Below, piece by piece: positions 1-13,200 of a DNA stretch of 64,000 bases. Under the pieces are notes generated by a model that was not told the origin of the DNA, searched no databases, and saw nothing but the letters and a program-made list of their open reading frames with translations. How positions within the stretch are numbered: position 1 is the first letter of the stretch; the number at the start of each line of letters is the position of its first letter. The stretch lies in the NCBI RefSeq assembly GCF_002575655.3, contig NC_053040.3, positions 358,544,267-358,608,266 on the forward strand, in the 5' to 3' direction. Source of the stretch: Aegilops tauschii subsp. strangulata (lineage: Eukaryota > Streptophyta > Magnoliopsida > Poales > Poaceae). A program made the translations under genes and the position numbers.

Positions 1-873
1 GCACCTAGCAAATGGTGCGCCACTAGTAAGTTTGAATTTTTTTCATTTTTTCCCCTCTAGATCTTAAAAGCCCCGTAACTTTTTTCTGATAGGTTTTTGA
101 GGATTTTGAAAATATTTAACGGGGTTCCCCCGGTTAAATTCGGATGTAACTTTTCGAGTAGATGATTTTTCATATAAAAAACTTTTTCATCCGAGTTCGT
201 ATGCAAAAGTTATGCCCATTTTACAAATTCCAGAGAGATTTTGCAAATAAAGTCGAAATTTATATTTGTAAATTTTCCCAACAAGTAGACCACATATCAC
301 ATGGGAAACTTATTTTCTTTTATTTTTTTGACATTTCCATCATTTTCTTTTATTTTTTTAAAACTGAAAAGGCGGTCCACGGGGGGGGGGGGCGGCGGGG
401 TGCATTCGGTGGATTTTTTGGGCCATGTTAGTAATGGCGCACCGTTGGAGTGGTGCGCCATTACTAGTTTTGAAAAAAAGGTGCATTCGGTGGATTTTTT
501 GGGCCAAGTTAGTAATGGCGCACCGTGGGAGTGGTGCGCCATTACTAGTTCAACACTAGTAATGGCGCACCACACACACGGTGCGCCATTACTAGTTTTT
601 AAAAAAATTGAAAAAAATTACTATTGGCGCACCGTGGATGTGGTGCGCCATTACTAGTTTAACTAGTAATGGCGCACTATCCCCTGGTGCGCCATTACTA
701 GTTTTGAAAAAAAAATTGTTACTAGTGGCGCACCGTGGATGTGGTGCGCCATTAGTATTAGGACACTAATGGCGCACCAACACATGGTGCGCCATTAGTA
801 CATAGTAGTGGCGCACCACATGTGTGGTGCGCCATTAATGTCAATATTATCTATAGCCCTTTTCCTAGTAGTG
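1..873. mobile_element. CACTA DNA transposon, one end
   Basis: The right edge reads, on the minus strand, CACTACTAGGAAAAGGGC from 873 inward, the usual terminus of grass CACTA elements. The body is an array of short hairpins (see 425-840), as expected for CACTA subterminal repeats. It abuts internal sequence of the minus-strand Copia element, so it inserted there; the probable 3-bp target duplication on this side is taa (874-876). The other end and any transposase lie outside the window. Bases 1-420 hold A/T-rich sequence and a short G run (about 380-390), with no gene. Confidence 0.8.
425..840. repeat. CACTA subterminal hairpin array
   Basis: At least eight units of about 30-40 bp repeat the pattern AATGGCGCACC, a spacer of 8-12 bp, then GGTGCGCCATT. 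Each unit can fold into a hairpin. ACTAGT-type linkers separate most units, and the spacers vary (for example gttggagt, acacacac). Subterminal repeats in CACTA elements are known transposase-binding regions; that role is inferred here. Confidence 0.85.
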
Positions 874-1399
874 TAAGTTTTAACGTTGCGTTCGCACATT
901 CTTCAGCTGACAAGGACACAGTGAAGATTTTGAACGAGTTTCAAATAGAACGCACATGAAGAATTTGTGAATAGATTGGGTTGAGTTTAGCATAGAGGGG
1001 GAAGGGTCCGATCACATTCACTTAGCAGAAAAAGCAACTTGAAGAAATAGCAATAAGTGAATGTTGTAGAGGACATAAACTCATATATATATATAGCCAA
1101 TGAAGAAAAACGACGGAAATGGTGAAGACAATGCAAAGTTGAAGAAAATGAACAACTGAGCAATTTCAAGGAAAAACTCAAATTGAAGATTTTCAACCTT
1201 GGTGGTGGCGTGACCCACCGTATAATAATGATGATTTCAGACACCGCGTACAATTGTCGTAGGGTTCTGAGAATCAAATTCTTTGTTAATTTCTTCACAC
1301 TTAGAGTGTTATTCTTCATTGATTGAAGAAAAACATTTCTTCATGTGTTGCACATCTAAGTCATCAATTTATGCATAAGTGATAGGATGAGTGTCCTAT
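874..1399 (-). other. Untranslated tail between pol and missing 3' LTR of A2
   Basis: No convincing ORF. It contains a short (AT)n at about 1085-1099. There is no second copy of the LTR start seen at 8930, so the element is interrupted before its 3' LTR. Confidence 0.6.
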
Positions 1400-4300
1400 T
1401 CAAAGAACATTCGAAGATTCTAAGATATTTAGCTCACACCGCAACTTGCTAAATCTCTTCTAATCCAAGGGCTTTGTGAAGATATCGGCTAGCTGTTCTT
1501 CGGTCTTCACATGCTCAATAGAAATGTCGCTCTTCAACACATGCTCACGAAGAAAATTATGACGAATCTGAATGTGCTTTGTCTTCGAGTGCTGAACTAG
1601 GTTGTGAGCAATCTTGATGGCACTCTCATTGTCACAGAAGAGAGGCACATTCTTCACGTTGACGCCATAGTCCTTGAGAGTTTGCTTCATCCACAGCGAT
1701 TGAGCACAGCAAGAACCAGCAGCAATGTACTCAGCTTCAGCAGTAGACAGTGATACGCAGTTCTGTTTCTTCGATGACCAACAGTCCAAAGATCGTCCGA
1801 GGAAATGACATGTACCAGATGTTGACTAGCGGTCCACACGATCACCAGCGTAGTCAGAGTCTGAATATCCAATGAGATCAAAAGCCGAGCCCTTGGGTAC
1901 CATAATCCAAGTGTTGGTGTGTGAGCTAGATATCGAAGATTATGTTTCACAGCCTTATGGTGTGATTCCTTCGGTGTAGCTTGAAATCGGGCACACAGGC
2001 AAACACTAAGCATTATATCTGGCCTAGATGCACATAAGTACAATAAAGAACCAATCATTGAGCGGTATACCTTATGATCGAAGTCAGTACCATTTTCATC
2101 AGTGCACAGATGGCCATTTGTGGGCATAGGAATTTTGACGCCTTTGCAATCTTGCATGCCGAATTTCCTCAGTACATCCTTGAGGTATTTCTCCTGAGAT
2201 ATGAATATGCCATTGCGTTGTTAACGAATTTGAAGACCTAAGAAGAATTTCAGTTCTCCCATCATAGACATTTGATATTCTTCACTCATCATATAGGCAA
2301 ATTCATCACTATAACGTTGGTCAGTACAGCCAAAGATAATATCATCAACATATATTTGGCACACAAACAATTCACCATCATAAGACTTAGTGAAGAGAGT
2401 TGGGTCAAGTGAACCGGGTTTGAAGCCTTTCTTCATGAGGAATTCCTTCAAAGTATCATACCACGCCCGAGGGGCCTACTTGAGGCCATAGAGGGCCTTA
2501 TTGAGTCTGAAGACTTTGTCAGGATTCTTTGGATCTTCAAAACCTGGGGGTTGAGCAACATATACTTCTTCCTCAAGCTTACCATTGAGGAATGCACTTT
2601 TCACATCCATTTGATATAGAGTGATATCATGATGGTTAGCATAAGCAAGTAATATGCGAATAGCCTCAAGTCTAGCAACAGGTGCCAAAGTTTCATCGAA
2701 ATCAATTCCTTCAACCTGTGTGTAGCCTTGAGCTACAAGCCGTGCCTTATTCCTCACCACAAGGCCATTTTCATCTTGCTTGTTGCGGTAGATCCACTCT
2801 ATGCCAATGATATTGTGCTTGTGAGGATCTGGACGTTTGACCAGTTCCCAGACGTTCTTGAGCTCGTATTGATGTAATTCTTCTTGCATAGCTTGAATCC
2901 ACTCAGGCTCTATAAATGCTTCATCTACCTTAGTGGGCTCTGTGATAGAGACAAAAGCAAAGTGCCCACAAAAGTTAGATAAATGTGAAGCTCTTGAGCG
3001 TGTGAGAGGACCTGGTGCTTCAATGTCATCGATGATCTTTTCAACTTGCACTTCTTTTGCAACACGAGGATGAGCTGGTTGTCGTCGAGGAATTTGATCA
3101 GCATTTTCTTCAGGTGCATTAGCTCGACGTTCTTCATGTTCTGGAATGAATTCTTCAGAAGATTCTTCAGTCAGAATGACATCCTCAGTAGCCTTGAACT
3201 TGATAGTTTCCTCAGGTGCTGGTTCATCTATCACAGAAGGTAGGTGCTCTCTTTGTGAGCCATTAGTTTCATCGAACCGCACATCTATAGTTTCAACAAC
3301 CTTGTGAAGAACGTTGTTGAAGACTATGTAGGTGTGCGAGTCCTTTCCTTAACCAATCATAAAACCTTCATGTGCTTTCGGTGCAAATTTTGAGTTGCGA
3401 TGAGGATCTCTAATCCAACATTTAGCACCGAAGACTTTGAAATAACTCACATTGGGTTTCTTGTCAGTGAGGAGTTCATAGGCAGTCTTCTTGAAGAATT
3501 TGTGAAGATATACTTTGTTGATGATGTGGCACGCAGTATCAATTGCATCAATCCAGAAATGACGAGGCGTTTTGTATTCATCAAGCATAATGCGAGCCAT
3601 CTCAGCAAGAGTCCTGTTCTTGCGCTCCAAGACACCATTCTGCTGAGGAGTATAAGGAGCAGATAACTCATGAGTAATACCAAGTTCATCAAGATAGTCA
3701 TCAAGACCAGAATTCTTGAACTCGGTTCCATTGTCATTTCTGATGTGCTTGATCTTCACACCAAAGTTGGTTGAAGCCCACGAGGAAAATCGTTTCAAGA
3801 ATTCATGCACTTCATGTTTGTAAGTAACAATGTGTACCCATTGGTATCGAGAGTAATCATCAACAATAACAAAGCCATATTGAGATGCATCATTTGAAAC
3901 TACGGAATAATGGTTAGGACCGAAGAGATCCATGTGAAGCAATTCAAATGGTCGAGTAGTAGTCATGATAGTCTTTGCTGGATGCTTGGCCTTTGTCATG
4001 TTTCCAGCTTCACAGGCTCTGCATAAGTGATCCTTGAGGAATTTGACATTCTCAATGCCAATGACGTGCTTCTTCTTCGCAAGTGTGTGCAAATTCCTCA
4101 TGCCTGCATGACCAAGTCGTCGATGCCATAGCCAGCCTTCTGAAGCTTTTGCAAGTAGGCACACAGCTGGTTGAGGTCCTGTAGAGAAATCAACAATATA
4201 CAAGTCTCCTCTCCTAAAGCCTTCGAAGACTTTGGAATTGTCAGATTCCATGATCACAACACAACGATACTTTCCAAAGAAAACAACCATATCAAGATCG

Positions 4301-4560
4301 CAAAGCTTGAGACAGACATGAGGTTGTATCCTAAGGACTCGACAAGCATGACTTTGTCCATGTGTCGATCCTTTGAGATCGCAACCTTACCTAGACCCAA
4401 TACCTGACTTTTGCCTTTGTCAGCGAAGATTATATGCTTCAGATGCGATGGAGATAAGGGAGCATCCATCAATAGATTCTTGTCACCGGTCATGTGATTT
4501 GTACATCCACTATCAAGGACCCACTCAGTGGCTTTGGGTTGATCATCCTGAAGATGAATT
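1400..4560 (-). pseudogene. pol: Copia pol of A2: protease, integrase, RT, RNase H (broken)
   Basis: The protease active motif LDSGCTNHMTG lies at about 4490-4520. Integrase follows at 4290-3349, with an HRRLGH...CRAC zinc motif, HMDLFGP, RNDNGTEF and the ERKNRTL block. Reverse transcriptase covers 3282-2221, with [10 protein letters not shown] and the catalytic YVDD in [11 protein letters not shown]. RNase H covers about 2157-1460, with TAEAEY and the terminal FTKPLD. Normally this polyprotein matures, copies and integrates the element. Stops interrupt it just after integrase (about 3348), after ALYGLK (2476), after FFLGLQIR (2221) and after FTKPLD (1457-1459). A frameshift near 1850 precedes TAEAEY. 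The natural end is probably the TGA at 1400-1402. The domain order and this LTR type fit the SIRE/Maximus lineage. Confidence 0.9.
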
Positions 4561-7356
4561 AGTGCAGCTTACGAACTCATATACTTCATGAGTGAAGAAT
4601 ATGACATCAATTCATCAGATCAATTTCATCAAGATATGCAACAGATAAAGCAGTATGAGGACGTGAGAAATGAGAGTTCATTTCTTCATGATTAGCCTAC
4701 GTCCTTTCAGGCACTTTTCAGGTCTCCAGCAAATTCTTCAGTCGTTTGAGCACGTCTGGAGACCTGACTCTGCAGAAGAGATTAGTTCTTTTTCTTCACC
4801 ACCCACATCTGAAGGGGTGGCAAAGAGTTCATCACTCTGCGAGCTCCATACGAGAAAGGTGGCATAGAAGCCAGCCCATTTCGTTTCACATAAGAGGAGT
4901 TAGGATAAGCATATGAATAAGCAGAGAAATTCTTCGAGGACTTATGAACATAATGGTTAGAAGAATAATGCTCATATTCATAGCCCTTAGCTCTTCCCTG
5001 CGAAACAGAGTTGTTAGCACGATGATATTCATATGAGGACTTTAATCCTTTTGAGGAATTTGATCCACGGGAGGAATTTGGTCCGTATGAGGACTTGGAT
5101 CCATGTGAAGAATTTGGTCCATATGAAGAGTTTGATCTGGGGTTCCTATTCTTCACAGGTGGTGTCATGAGGACATTCACCTGAAGACTTTCAAGGCACC
5201 TTTTGGGAACCCAGATTTTCTTCATAGGGGAACCGTTCCTGCAGTTAGTGCCAACATATCTAGCAAATACTTCACCATTCTGATTTTTGAACAGTTTATA
5301 GTTGGAGTCAAATGACTCATCAGAAGAATGAGGAGATTCACATGTAAAGCCAGATAAATTGGATGGATCAACTGGTGGTCCCTTTGCAGCAACCCATGAG
5401 GTTTTGGGGTACTGCTCAGGCTTCCAATATGTACCATCAGCATTAAGTTTCCTCTCAAAGGCAATACCCTCTTTCCTAGGGTTCCTGTTGAGGATCTGCT
5501 TTTTAAGCACATCACAAAGAGTCTAATGCCCTTTGAGGCTTTTGTACATGCCTGTCAGGTACAATTCCTTCAGCCCTGCATCATCCTGATACTAGTAATG
5601 TCCTCAGATGAGAAATTAGTGATAGCAGAGACAGTTGAAGAATTTGTAGCATTAGAAGCATTTGAACATTCAGGTGAAGAATTAGCAGATTCACGTTCAA
5701 TGCATTTCAAGCATGGAGGAACAAATTCTTCCTGAGAAGCGCTGATTTGTTGAGCAAGTAATGAATCGCGCTCCTTCTGAAGATCTTCATAACTCACTCT
5801 TAGCTTTTCAAGATCTTGCTTTCTTTGAAGAAATTCATAAGAAAGCTTCTCATGATCAGATAAGAGAGTGTTATGATGACCTTGAAGATTGTCAAACCTA
5901 GACTGAAGTCTCTGAAGATTTTCAGTCAAGGTTTTAGTGCGATCCATTTCTTCACCCAACATATCATCACTTTTATCTAGCATGTTTTGAACCTTTTCAA
6001 AAGCCTTTTGTTGTTTCACAGGAATCTTAGCAAGTTTAGAATAGCTGGGCTTGAGGTTTTCATCAGATTCATTCTCACTTGATTCAGAGGAGGTATATTT
6101 GAGTACCTTGGCACCCTTTGCCATGAAGCAATAGGTGGGAGCATAGTCATCATTGCCTTCATCAGCCTTGTTGGTGAAGCCATTTTCTTCAGGGGTTAAG
6201 ATAGACTTGCTGACGAATGCAGTAGCGAGAGCCAGACTCGCCACACCAGACTCGGACTCCTCAGATGCCTCCTCTTCCTCATGTTCCTCAGATTCAGCCT
6301 TGGAGTCCATTTCCTTGCTAATGAATTCCCAAGCCTTCTTGGAGCTGCTCTTCTTGTGAGATGAAGACTTCAAGGATTTGATGATGAAGATTTTGACGAT
6401 TTCTTCTTCTTCTTCGCGTCATCAGAACTGTAATCCTTGTATTTCTTCTTCTTTGATTCCTTTTCCCACTGAGGACAATCTTGAATGTAGTGACCAGGCT
6501 TCTTGCATTTGTGGCATAGCCTCTTCTTGTAGTCACTGGATGAGGAATCATTGCTCCTTGAGGATTTTCCAAAGCGACCACGTCTTGAGAACCTTTGGAA
6601 TTTCTCCACGAGCAGTGCTAGCTCCTGGCTCAGTTCTTCAGGATCACCAAGGCTACTACCAGAATCTTCACCTTTAGATTCAGAGACGACCTTGGCCTTC
6701 AGGGCACGTGATCTGCCATAGCTCGAACCATAGAGATCTCTCTTCTCAGCAAGCTGGAACTCATGAGTATTTAGCCTCTCGAGGATATCGGCGGGATCAG
6801 GTGACTTGTAATCAACACGTTCTTGTATCATCAATGCCAGAGTATCAAATGAGGAATCAAGCGATCTTAGCTATTTCTTCACCACCTCATGGTCGGTGAT
6901 GTCAGTGGCATCAAGTGCTTGAAGCTCATTTGCGATGTCAGTGAGGCGATCGAAGGTTTGCTGAACATTTTCATTGTCAAGTCTTTTGAAGCAGTTGAAG
7001 AGATTGCGAAGAACATCAACTCGAGAGTCACGCTGTGTTGAGACTCCTTCATTGACTTTGGACAGCCTATCCCAGATAACCTTAGCAGTTTCCAAAGCAC
7101 TCACTCTTCCATACTGTCCTTTGCTCAGATGGCCACAAATGATATTCTTCACTTGAGAATCGATTTGCTTGAATCTCTTCACATCAGCAGCATTCAGAGA
7201 AGGTGTGACTGAGGGAACACCATTTTCCATAACATACCAGAGATCGTTATCAATTGCCTCAAGATGCATTCGCATCTTATTCTTCCAGTAGGGGTAGTCC
7301 ATCCCATCGAAGGTAGGACACCCAGCAGAGACCTTGATCATACCTGCGGTCGACAT
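4561..7356 (-). pseudogene. gag: Copia gag of A2 (broken)
   Basis: The start is the ATG at 7356, about 55 bases downstream of the primer-binding site. The N-terminal part (7356-6871) begins MSTAGMIKVSAG and has the YWKNKMRMHLEA block typical of SIRE-type capsid proteins. The zinc knuckle CHKCKKPGHYIQDC lies at about 6516-6475, followed by Lys/Ser-rich sequence. A Glu-rich, probably coiled-coil segment (6373-5570) and a C-terminal region with Asn/Ser-rich repeats (5510-4782) precede the protease. Gag would form the virus-like particle. Stops or shifts occur near 6868, 6370, 5520 and about 4780. The long gag with a C-terminal extension fits this lineage. Confidence 0.85.
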
Positions 7357-7408
7357 AACTAAAACTCCAGGCGGTTAAACCAAAATCACACAGAACAAGG
7401 GAGTACCT

Positions 7409-7421
7409 TGCTCTGATACCA
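7409..7421 (-). other. Primer-binding site of A2 (tRNA-Met type)
   Basis: On the minus strand the sequence TGGTATCAGAGCA follows the LTR end TTTCA after two bases. This matches the initiator-Met tRNA 3' end used by plant Copia elements, and it fixes the orientation and the 5' LTR identity. Confidence 0.9.
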
Positions 7422-7423
7422 AT

Positions 7424-8930
7424 TGAAAGTGTGTTATATCGACTAGAGGGGGGTGAATAGGCGATTTTTATGAATTCTTCACTGAGGAATTTGCGGGTGA
7501 GGAAATTCCTTAGTGAAGAACTACTTGCAGCGGAATAAGTACTCAAAATTAAACATAGCAGAACACAAGCATGGTCATCATGATGAAATGAAGACAAGCA
7601 CAGAGTACAGAAAGCGTAAACACAGGATAACACAGGATGAAGACAAACAGACTAAAGAAATTGAACTGAGGAAATTGAGAAAGTCTTCAGTCAAAGTCTT
7701 CAAACAGATATGAACAAGCACACAACACAGTTATGAGGAAATGAAAGAGTTGAGGAAATAGAACCAGTAAGCTTGGTGAAGACAATGATTTGGTAGACCA
7801 GTTCCAACTGCTGTCTCAGTTGTACGTCTGGTTGGAGCGGCTAGGTATTTAAACCTGAGGACACCCAGTCCCAGACACACAGTCCTCACCGTATTCTCCT
7901 TGAGCTAAGGTCACACAGACCTCGCCCAATCACTCATGGTAAGTCTTCAGGTGACTTCCAAACCTTCACAAACTCGGTCACTCGGCGATCCACAATTCCT
8001 CTTGGATGCTCTAGACCATGACGCCTAACCGTCTGAAAGAAGCACAGTCTTCAAAGGTAACAAGCATCGGATCCACGCAGGATCAATCTCTTCAGTGATG
8101 GTCAATCACTTTGGGTTTGTAGGTGTTTGGGTTTGGGTTTTCCTCACTCGATGATTTTCGCTCAAAGTCCTCGGAGGATGCGATGCTCTCAAATGACAAG
8201 TGTCAGTTTCTCTCGGAGCAGCCAACCAGCTAGTGGTTGTAGGGGGCGGCTATTTATAGCCTAGGGAGCAGCCCGACATGATAAGACATAAATGCCCTTC
8301 AATGATATGACCGTTAGGTGGGTACATATTTTGGGACAGTTGGCGCATAGCACAGCAACGGTCGGATATTTGAGGCTCAAATTCCTCCGGGCTATCATGT
8401 TCCTCACTGTGTAGGCAATCCGCACTAGCGAATTCCTAACTCCTCAGTCAGAAAAAATTCCTCAGAGACCAGAAGAACTTCGTCTCTGTCACTGAAGAAT
8501 ATGACTGAACTGTATGAGATTTCCAATGGCTTCACACGAAGGGATTGGTAGGTGTCGAATTTTGAGTTGAGCATCACATGGAAATTTTTCCTTAGTATTT
8601 CCTCGACCTCCTTTAACAGTACGGTGTTTCCTATGACTCAAGAAAGAGAAAATGAAACTACGAAAACAAAAGTCTTCATGCTTCATGTTCCTCGAATGAA
8701 TACCAAGTCTTCAAGGTCACACCAATTTCTTCACTTTCAAAGTCTTCAGAAAGTCTTCAGAAATCCAAAGTCTTCGGTCGAAGAACTTCATTTTTAGGGG
8801 TCGACTTTCTCTGTAAATATCAAACTCCTCATAGACTTATAGACCTGTGTACACTCATAAACACATTAGTCCCTTAACCTATAAGTCTTCAATACACCAA
8901 AATCACTAAGGGGCACTAGATGCACTTACA
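7424..8930 (-). repeat. 5' LTR of A2
   Basis: On the minus strand it begins TGTAAGTGCATCTAGTGCC and ends CACACTTTCA just before the primer-binding site, giving 1507 bp with TG...CA ends. It is rich in CTTCA/GAAGAC-type short motifs, especially at 8680-8790. Scattered short ORFs here are not considered genes. Confidence 0.9.
8251..8258 (-). promoter_or_regulatory. TATA box in the A2 LTR
   Basis: The minus strand reads GGCTATAAATAGCC, a consensus plant TATA box inside the 5' LTR. Transcription would start roughly 30 bases further along the minus strand and run toward gag. Confidence 0.7.
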
Positions 8931-10254
8931 GTTGCGGAGTGCCCTTATGAGAAGAGGGAAGACAATGGTGGCAAGCTCATCCGAAAGTACAAGGCCAAGT
9001 CTTTCCCCAACAAGAGCAACTTCACCAAGAAGACCCCTCCCAAGGCATTCGTGGTACAAGAAGAGTACAATGAGGATGATGACGATGATGAAGATGGTGA
9101 GCCGGGTGCCATGGCCTCTATTGCCATTGCGACGACTCCACGGGTGTCTCTCTTCGACTCACCCAATGAGAGCATCACCGCAAAGTGCCTCATGGCTAAA
9201 GCCACCAACAAGGTAACCCCCAACATCAAAACTACCATCATAGACGGATTGCATTGATAAACATGAGAGATCTAATGTGGAGGAGAATGAGTTTGAGTCC
9301 TTTATGGTTAAACTCAAGGGTAAATCCAAGAAGCACTTCGTTGCTCTCTTGGAACAACTTGGTGAAGCCAATGACATGATCGAGGCTCACGAAGATACCA
9401 TCTCTGAGATGGAGGGGCATAGTCGTGACTATGCCGATGAGATTTCAGATCTTTCCAATGCTCTTGAGGAAGAGCGTGGTCTTTGTTTGGCTCTTGAGGA
9501 GTCATACAACAATGATCATGCTAAACTTAAGAAAGATCTTGATCATGCTCTTGTTATATCTCGTGTGCTAAATTCCGAGAAAGCCAAACTTGGGATTGAT
9601 CTTGCTAGACTCAAGGAGGAGTTTGATATACTTGACAAGGCTCACAAGGCCTTGAAGGGTATTCATACTAGTCTTAAAGAGTCTCATGATCAACTTCCAG
9701 TGAAGCTAACCAAGGAGAAAGCCACCTTTCCTCATATGGTTTTAATTGATAATGCAAATGCTACTAACCCTTGTTGTGAGCATGTGCATCTTATTGAGGA
9801 AAATGCTAAGTTGAAGGGGCAACCTGAGAAAGGCCTTGTGCCGTGCATACAAGGTGAGAAGAACCTCAACGACCTTTTGAGTAATCAAAAGGAAGTTGTA
9901 TCCAAGGAGGGGATTGGGTTCGCACCCAAACCCAAGAACAAGAAGTAGAATGACAAGACCAAAAAACCTCCTCCTCTCAAGCAAACTTTTGTGAAGGAGG
10001 GAGAGGGTGATCCCAAGGAGAAGAAGAATAATGCGAAGGGTGGTGGTGTCAAGAAGGGCAATGCCAGCCCTTCCAACCAAGCCGACGACTTTAACCCTTC
10101 TTATGTGTTGTGCCATGCTAGTGATGGGCATGTTTATGCCAAATTTGTTGGTTCTCCTTATGAGTACATTGAATGGTCTATTTGGGTTCCTAAGACCCTT
10201 GTCACTAACATCAAAGGACCCATTACAAAATGGGTACCTAAAACCAAGCATTGA
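8931..10254 (+). pseudogene. gag: C-terminal gag of element A (5' part removed by A2)
   Basis: The first codons, VAECPYEKRED, are the last residues of a CCHC knuckle whose earlier Cys and His are left of A2. A basic stretch and an acidic Asp/Glu run (about 9060-9100) follow. Then comes a segment starting EENEFESFMVKLKGKSKK (9277-9948) that is heptad-like and probably coiled-coil. A last part (9949-10254) ends WVPKTKH before a TGA. One frameshift lies near 9243 and one stop at 9946-9948. Gag and pol are in different frames, separated by the TGA at 10252-10254 and a TAG at 10262-10264. This could be a programmed recoding site or decay. Confidence 0.85.
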
Positions 10255-10264
10255 TCTCTTGTAG

Positions 10265-13200
10265 GTGTTTGCTTCCGGTGGGGGATCATGGTTGCTCGAT
10301 AGTGGAGCTACAAATCATATGACCGGAAGCAAGGACTTGGTGGTGGATGTGCACAAGATTCCATCTATGCCCACCAATGTTGAGTGGGGTGATGCCTTGT
10401 CTTCTAAGGTACTGGGATTCGGCAAGGTTGTCATTTCTCATGATCTCACGATCGAGAAGGTCATGCTTGTTGAGTCCCTTGCATACAATTTACTTTTCGT
10501 TCGTCAACTTGCACTCATGGTTTTTGCCACCTTCTTTGATATTGATACCGTGGCCCTCTTGTGGAGCAAGACTCTTAAAGTAGCCTTTGTTGGGCATGTC
10601 GAGAACGGTCTCTATGTGATTAACTTTTCGGAGCGACCCACTAAGACTGCGACATTCCTAATGGCTAAAGTTGACGTGGGATGGCTTTGGCATCGCCGTC
10701 TAGCCCATGTCAATATGAGATATTTGCAAAGTCTTCTCAAGGGGGACCATGTTCGTGGACTAACAAATGTTAGTTTTGCTAAAGATCATGCTTGCAGTGC
10801 TTGTATCGAAGGAAAGCTACATGAGAAGGCTCACCCTCCCACTACTATCATTTACTCAAAGAGGCCTTTGGAGCTCCTTCACATGGATCTCTTTGGGCCT
10901 CCATCCTTTGATAGTCTTGGGGGTATAAAGTATTGCTTGGTGATTGTGGATGACTATTCAAGATACACATGGGTATATTTCTTTAAGAGGAAGAGCGAGA
11001 CCCAACAAACCGTCATTGACATTGCGAATGAAGCCCAACATCAACACAATGCAAAGATCTTGACTATAAGAAGCGACAACGGCACTGGGTTCAAGAACTA
11101 CACCTTGGATGAGTTTCTTAGTGATGAGGGGATCAAGCATCAATATTCTGCACAATACACCCCTCAACAAAATGGTGTACCAGAGAGGAAGAACCGGACG
11201 TTGATGGATGCGGCAAGGACAATGATGGCGGAGTTCAAGTCTCCATACAACTTTTGGGCCGAAGCCATCAACACCGCGTGTCATGCATCAAATCGGCTCT
11301 ACCTCCGCAAGGGCTTGAACAAGACTCCATATGAGATTCTCTCCGGTAACAAGCCCAACCTCAAGTACTTTCGGGTGTTCGGGTGTAAGTGTTTCATTCT
11401 CAAGAAAGGTGTTCGTTTGTCTAAATTTGAGGCTAGATCTCATGAGGGCATATTTGTTAGTTATGCTACAAACTCCCATGCTTACCATGTTCTCAATAAG
11501 TCCACGGGCCTTATCGAGGAGACGTGTAACGTGGAGTTTGATGAGAATAACGGCTCCCAAGTGGAGCAAAGTGGTACTTGTGATGTAGGTGATGAAATTC
11601 CTCCCCAAGCCATAAGAAGAATGGGTGTTGGTCATATCCTACCCATTGAGGAACCCCTTGTGGCCGAAGGAGAATGTTCCACTCAAGTGGACCATCACCA
11701 ACCCGAGACCCACACGCTTCCGAAGAACAAAGTGAAGGCCCTCAACCTCATGAACATGACCAAGGGCAAGATCAACCTCAAGACGGTGATGTGTCACCAA
11801 GTGATGCCCAAGGTCAAGTTCTCTCCTCCGAGCAAGTTCAAGATCAAGAGCAAGCTCAAGATCAAGAACAAGCTCAAGACGGCGCTCAAGATGATCAAGT
11901 GACCGCTCCTCAACTCACCCCCGAGGAGGAATTGGAGCGTCGTGCCGCCAAGATTGCATCCAAGCTCTCTACCAAGGGTCATCTCATGAAGAATGTGCTT
12001 GGAAGCATTCAAAAGGGGGTAAGCACTCGTAGACAATTGGCAAACTATTGTGAACATCACGTGTTTGTCTCTTGTGTTGAACCCCAAAAGGTCTATGAGG
12101 CGCTCGAAGATCCGGATTGGCTCAATGCCATGCATGAAGAACTCAACAACTTCGAGTACAACAAGGTGTGGAGATTGGTGCCAAGGCCAACGGGGAACCA
12201 CAATGTCATTGGAACCAAATGGATATTCAAGAACAAGCAAGATGCTCATGGGACAATAGTTCTCAACAAGGCAAGATTGGTAGCACAAGGCTACTCCCAA
12301 GTCGAGGGTATCGACTACGTTGAAACCTTTGCTCCCGTTGCTCGCCTTGAATCCATTCGTTTGTTGATTGCTTATGCTTCTCATCATAACTTTAAGTTGC
12401 AACAAATGGATGTGAAGAGTGCTTTTCTTAATGGTCCTATTAATGAGTTGGTATATGTCAAACAACCCCCCGGTTTTGAGGACCCCTACTTCCCCGATCA
12501 TGTGTATCAACTCGATAAGGCACTCCATGGCCTTAAACAAGCCCCACGTGCGTGGTATGACCACCTTACCGAGTTGTTGCAAGATCGTGGATTTGAAGTT
12601 GGGAAAATCGACCCCACTCTTTTTACTAAGAAGGTCAAAGGGGAGTTGTTTGTGTGCCAACTATATGTTGATGATATTATATTTGGTTCTCCTAACAAAT
12701 CTTTCAATGAGGAATTTGCCGCTCTCATGACCTCAAAGTTCAAGATGTCTTCAATGGGAGAGTTGAAATTCTTTCTCGGGTTCGAAATCAAACAAAGAAG
12801 AGAAGGAACCTTCATCAACCAAGCCAAATACACTCAAGACATGCTAAAGAGATTCAAGCTAAGTGATGTCAAGCCGGCTTCCACTCCAATGCCCACCAAG
12901 TGCCAACTTGACATTGATCCCAATGGTAAAGCGGTGGATCAAAAGGTATATCGCTCCATGATTGGCTCCTTGCTTTACCTTTGTGCATCTAGACCTGATA
13001 TCATGTTGAGTGTGGGAATTTGTGCACAGTTTCAAGCCGCACCTCAAGAAAGCCACTTTGTGGCGGTCAAGCGAATCTTTCGATATTTGGCTCATACCCC
13101 AAACTTTGGCTTATGGTATCCAAGAGGAGCAAACTTCAAGCTTATAGGTTATTCGGACTCCGATTGGGCGGGAGACAAAGTGCATAGGAAGTCCACCTCC

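Larger units (their letters stand above)
874..8930 (-). mobile_element. SIRE/Maximus-type Copia element A2, 3' part missing
   Basis: Reading the minus strand, it has a 1507-bp 5' LTR (8930 to 7424), a tRNA-Met primer-binding site, gag and pol in Copia order (protease, integrase, RT, RNase H), then untranslated sequence cut off by the CACTA element. It sits inside the gag zinc-knuckle codons of plus-strand element A; the right target duplication is probably gttgc (8931-8935). Its 3' LTR should lie left of the window beyond the CACTA. Both genes carry several stops, so this copy is inactive. Confidence 0.9.
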
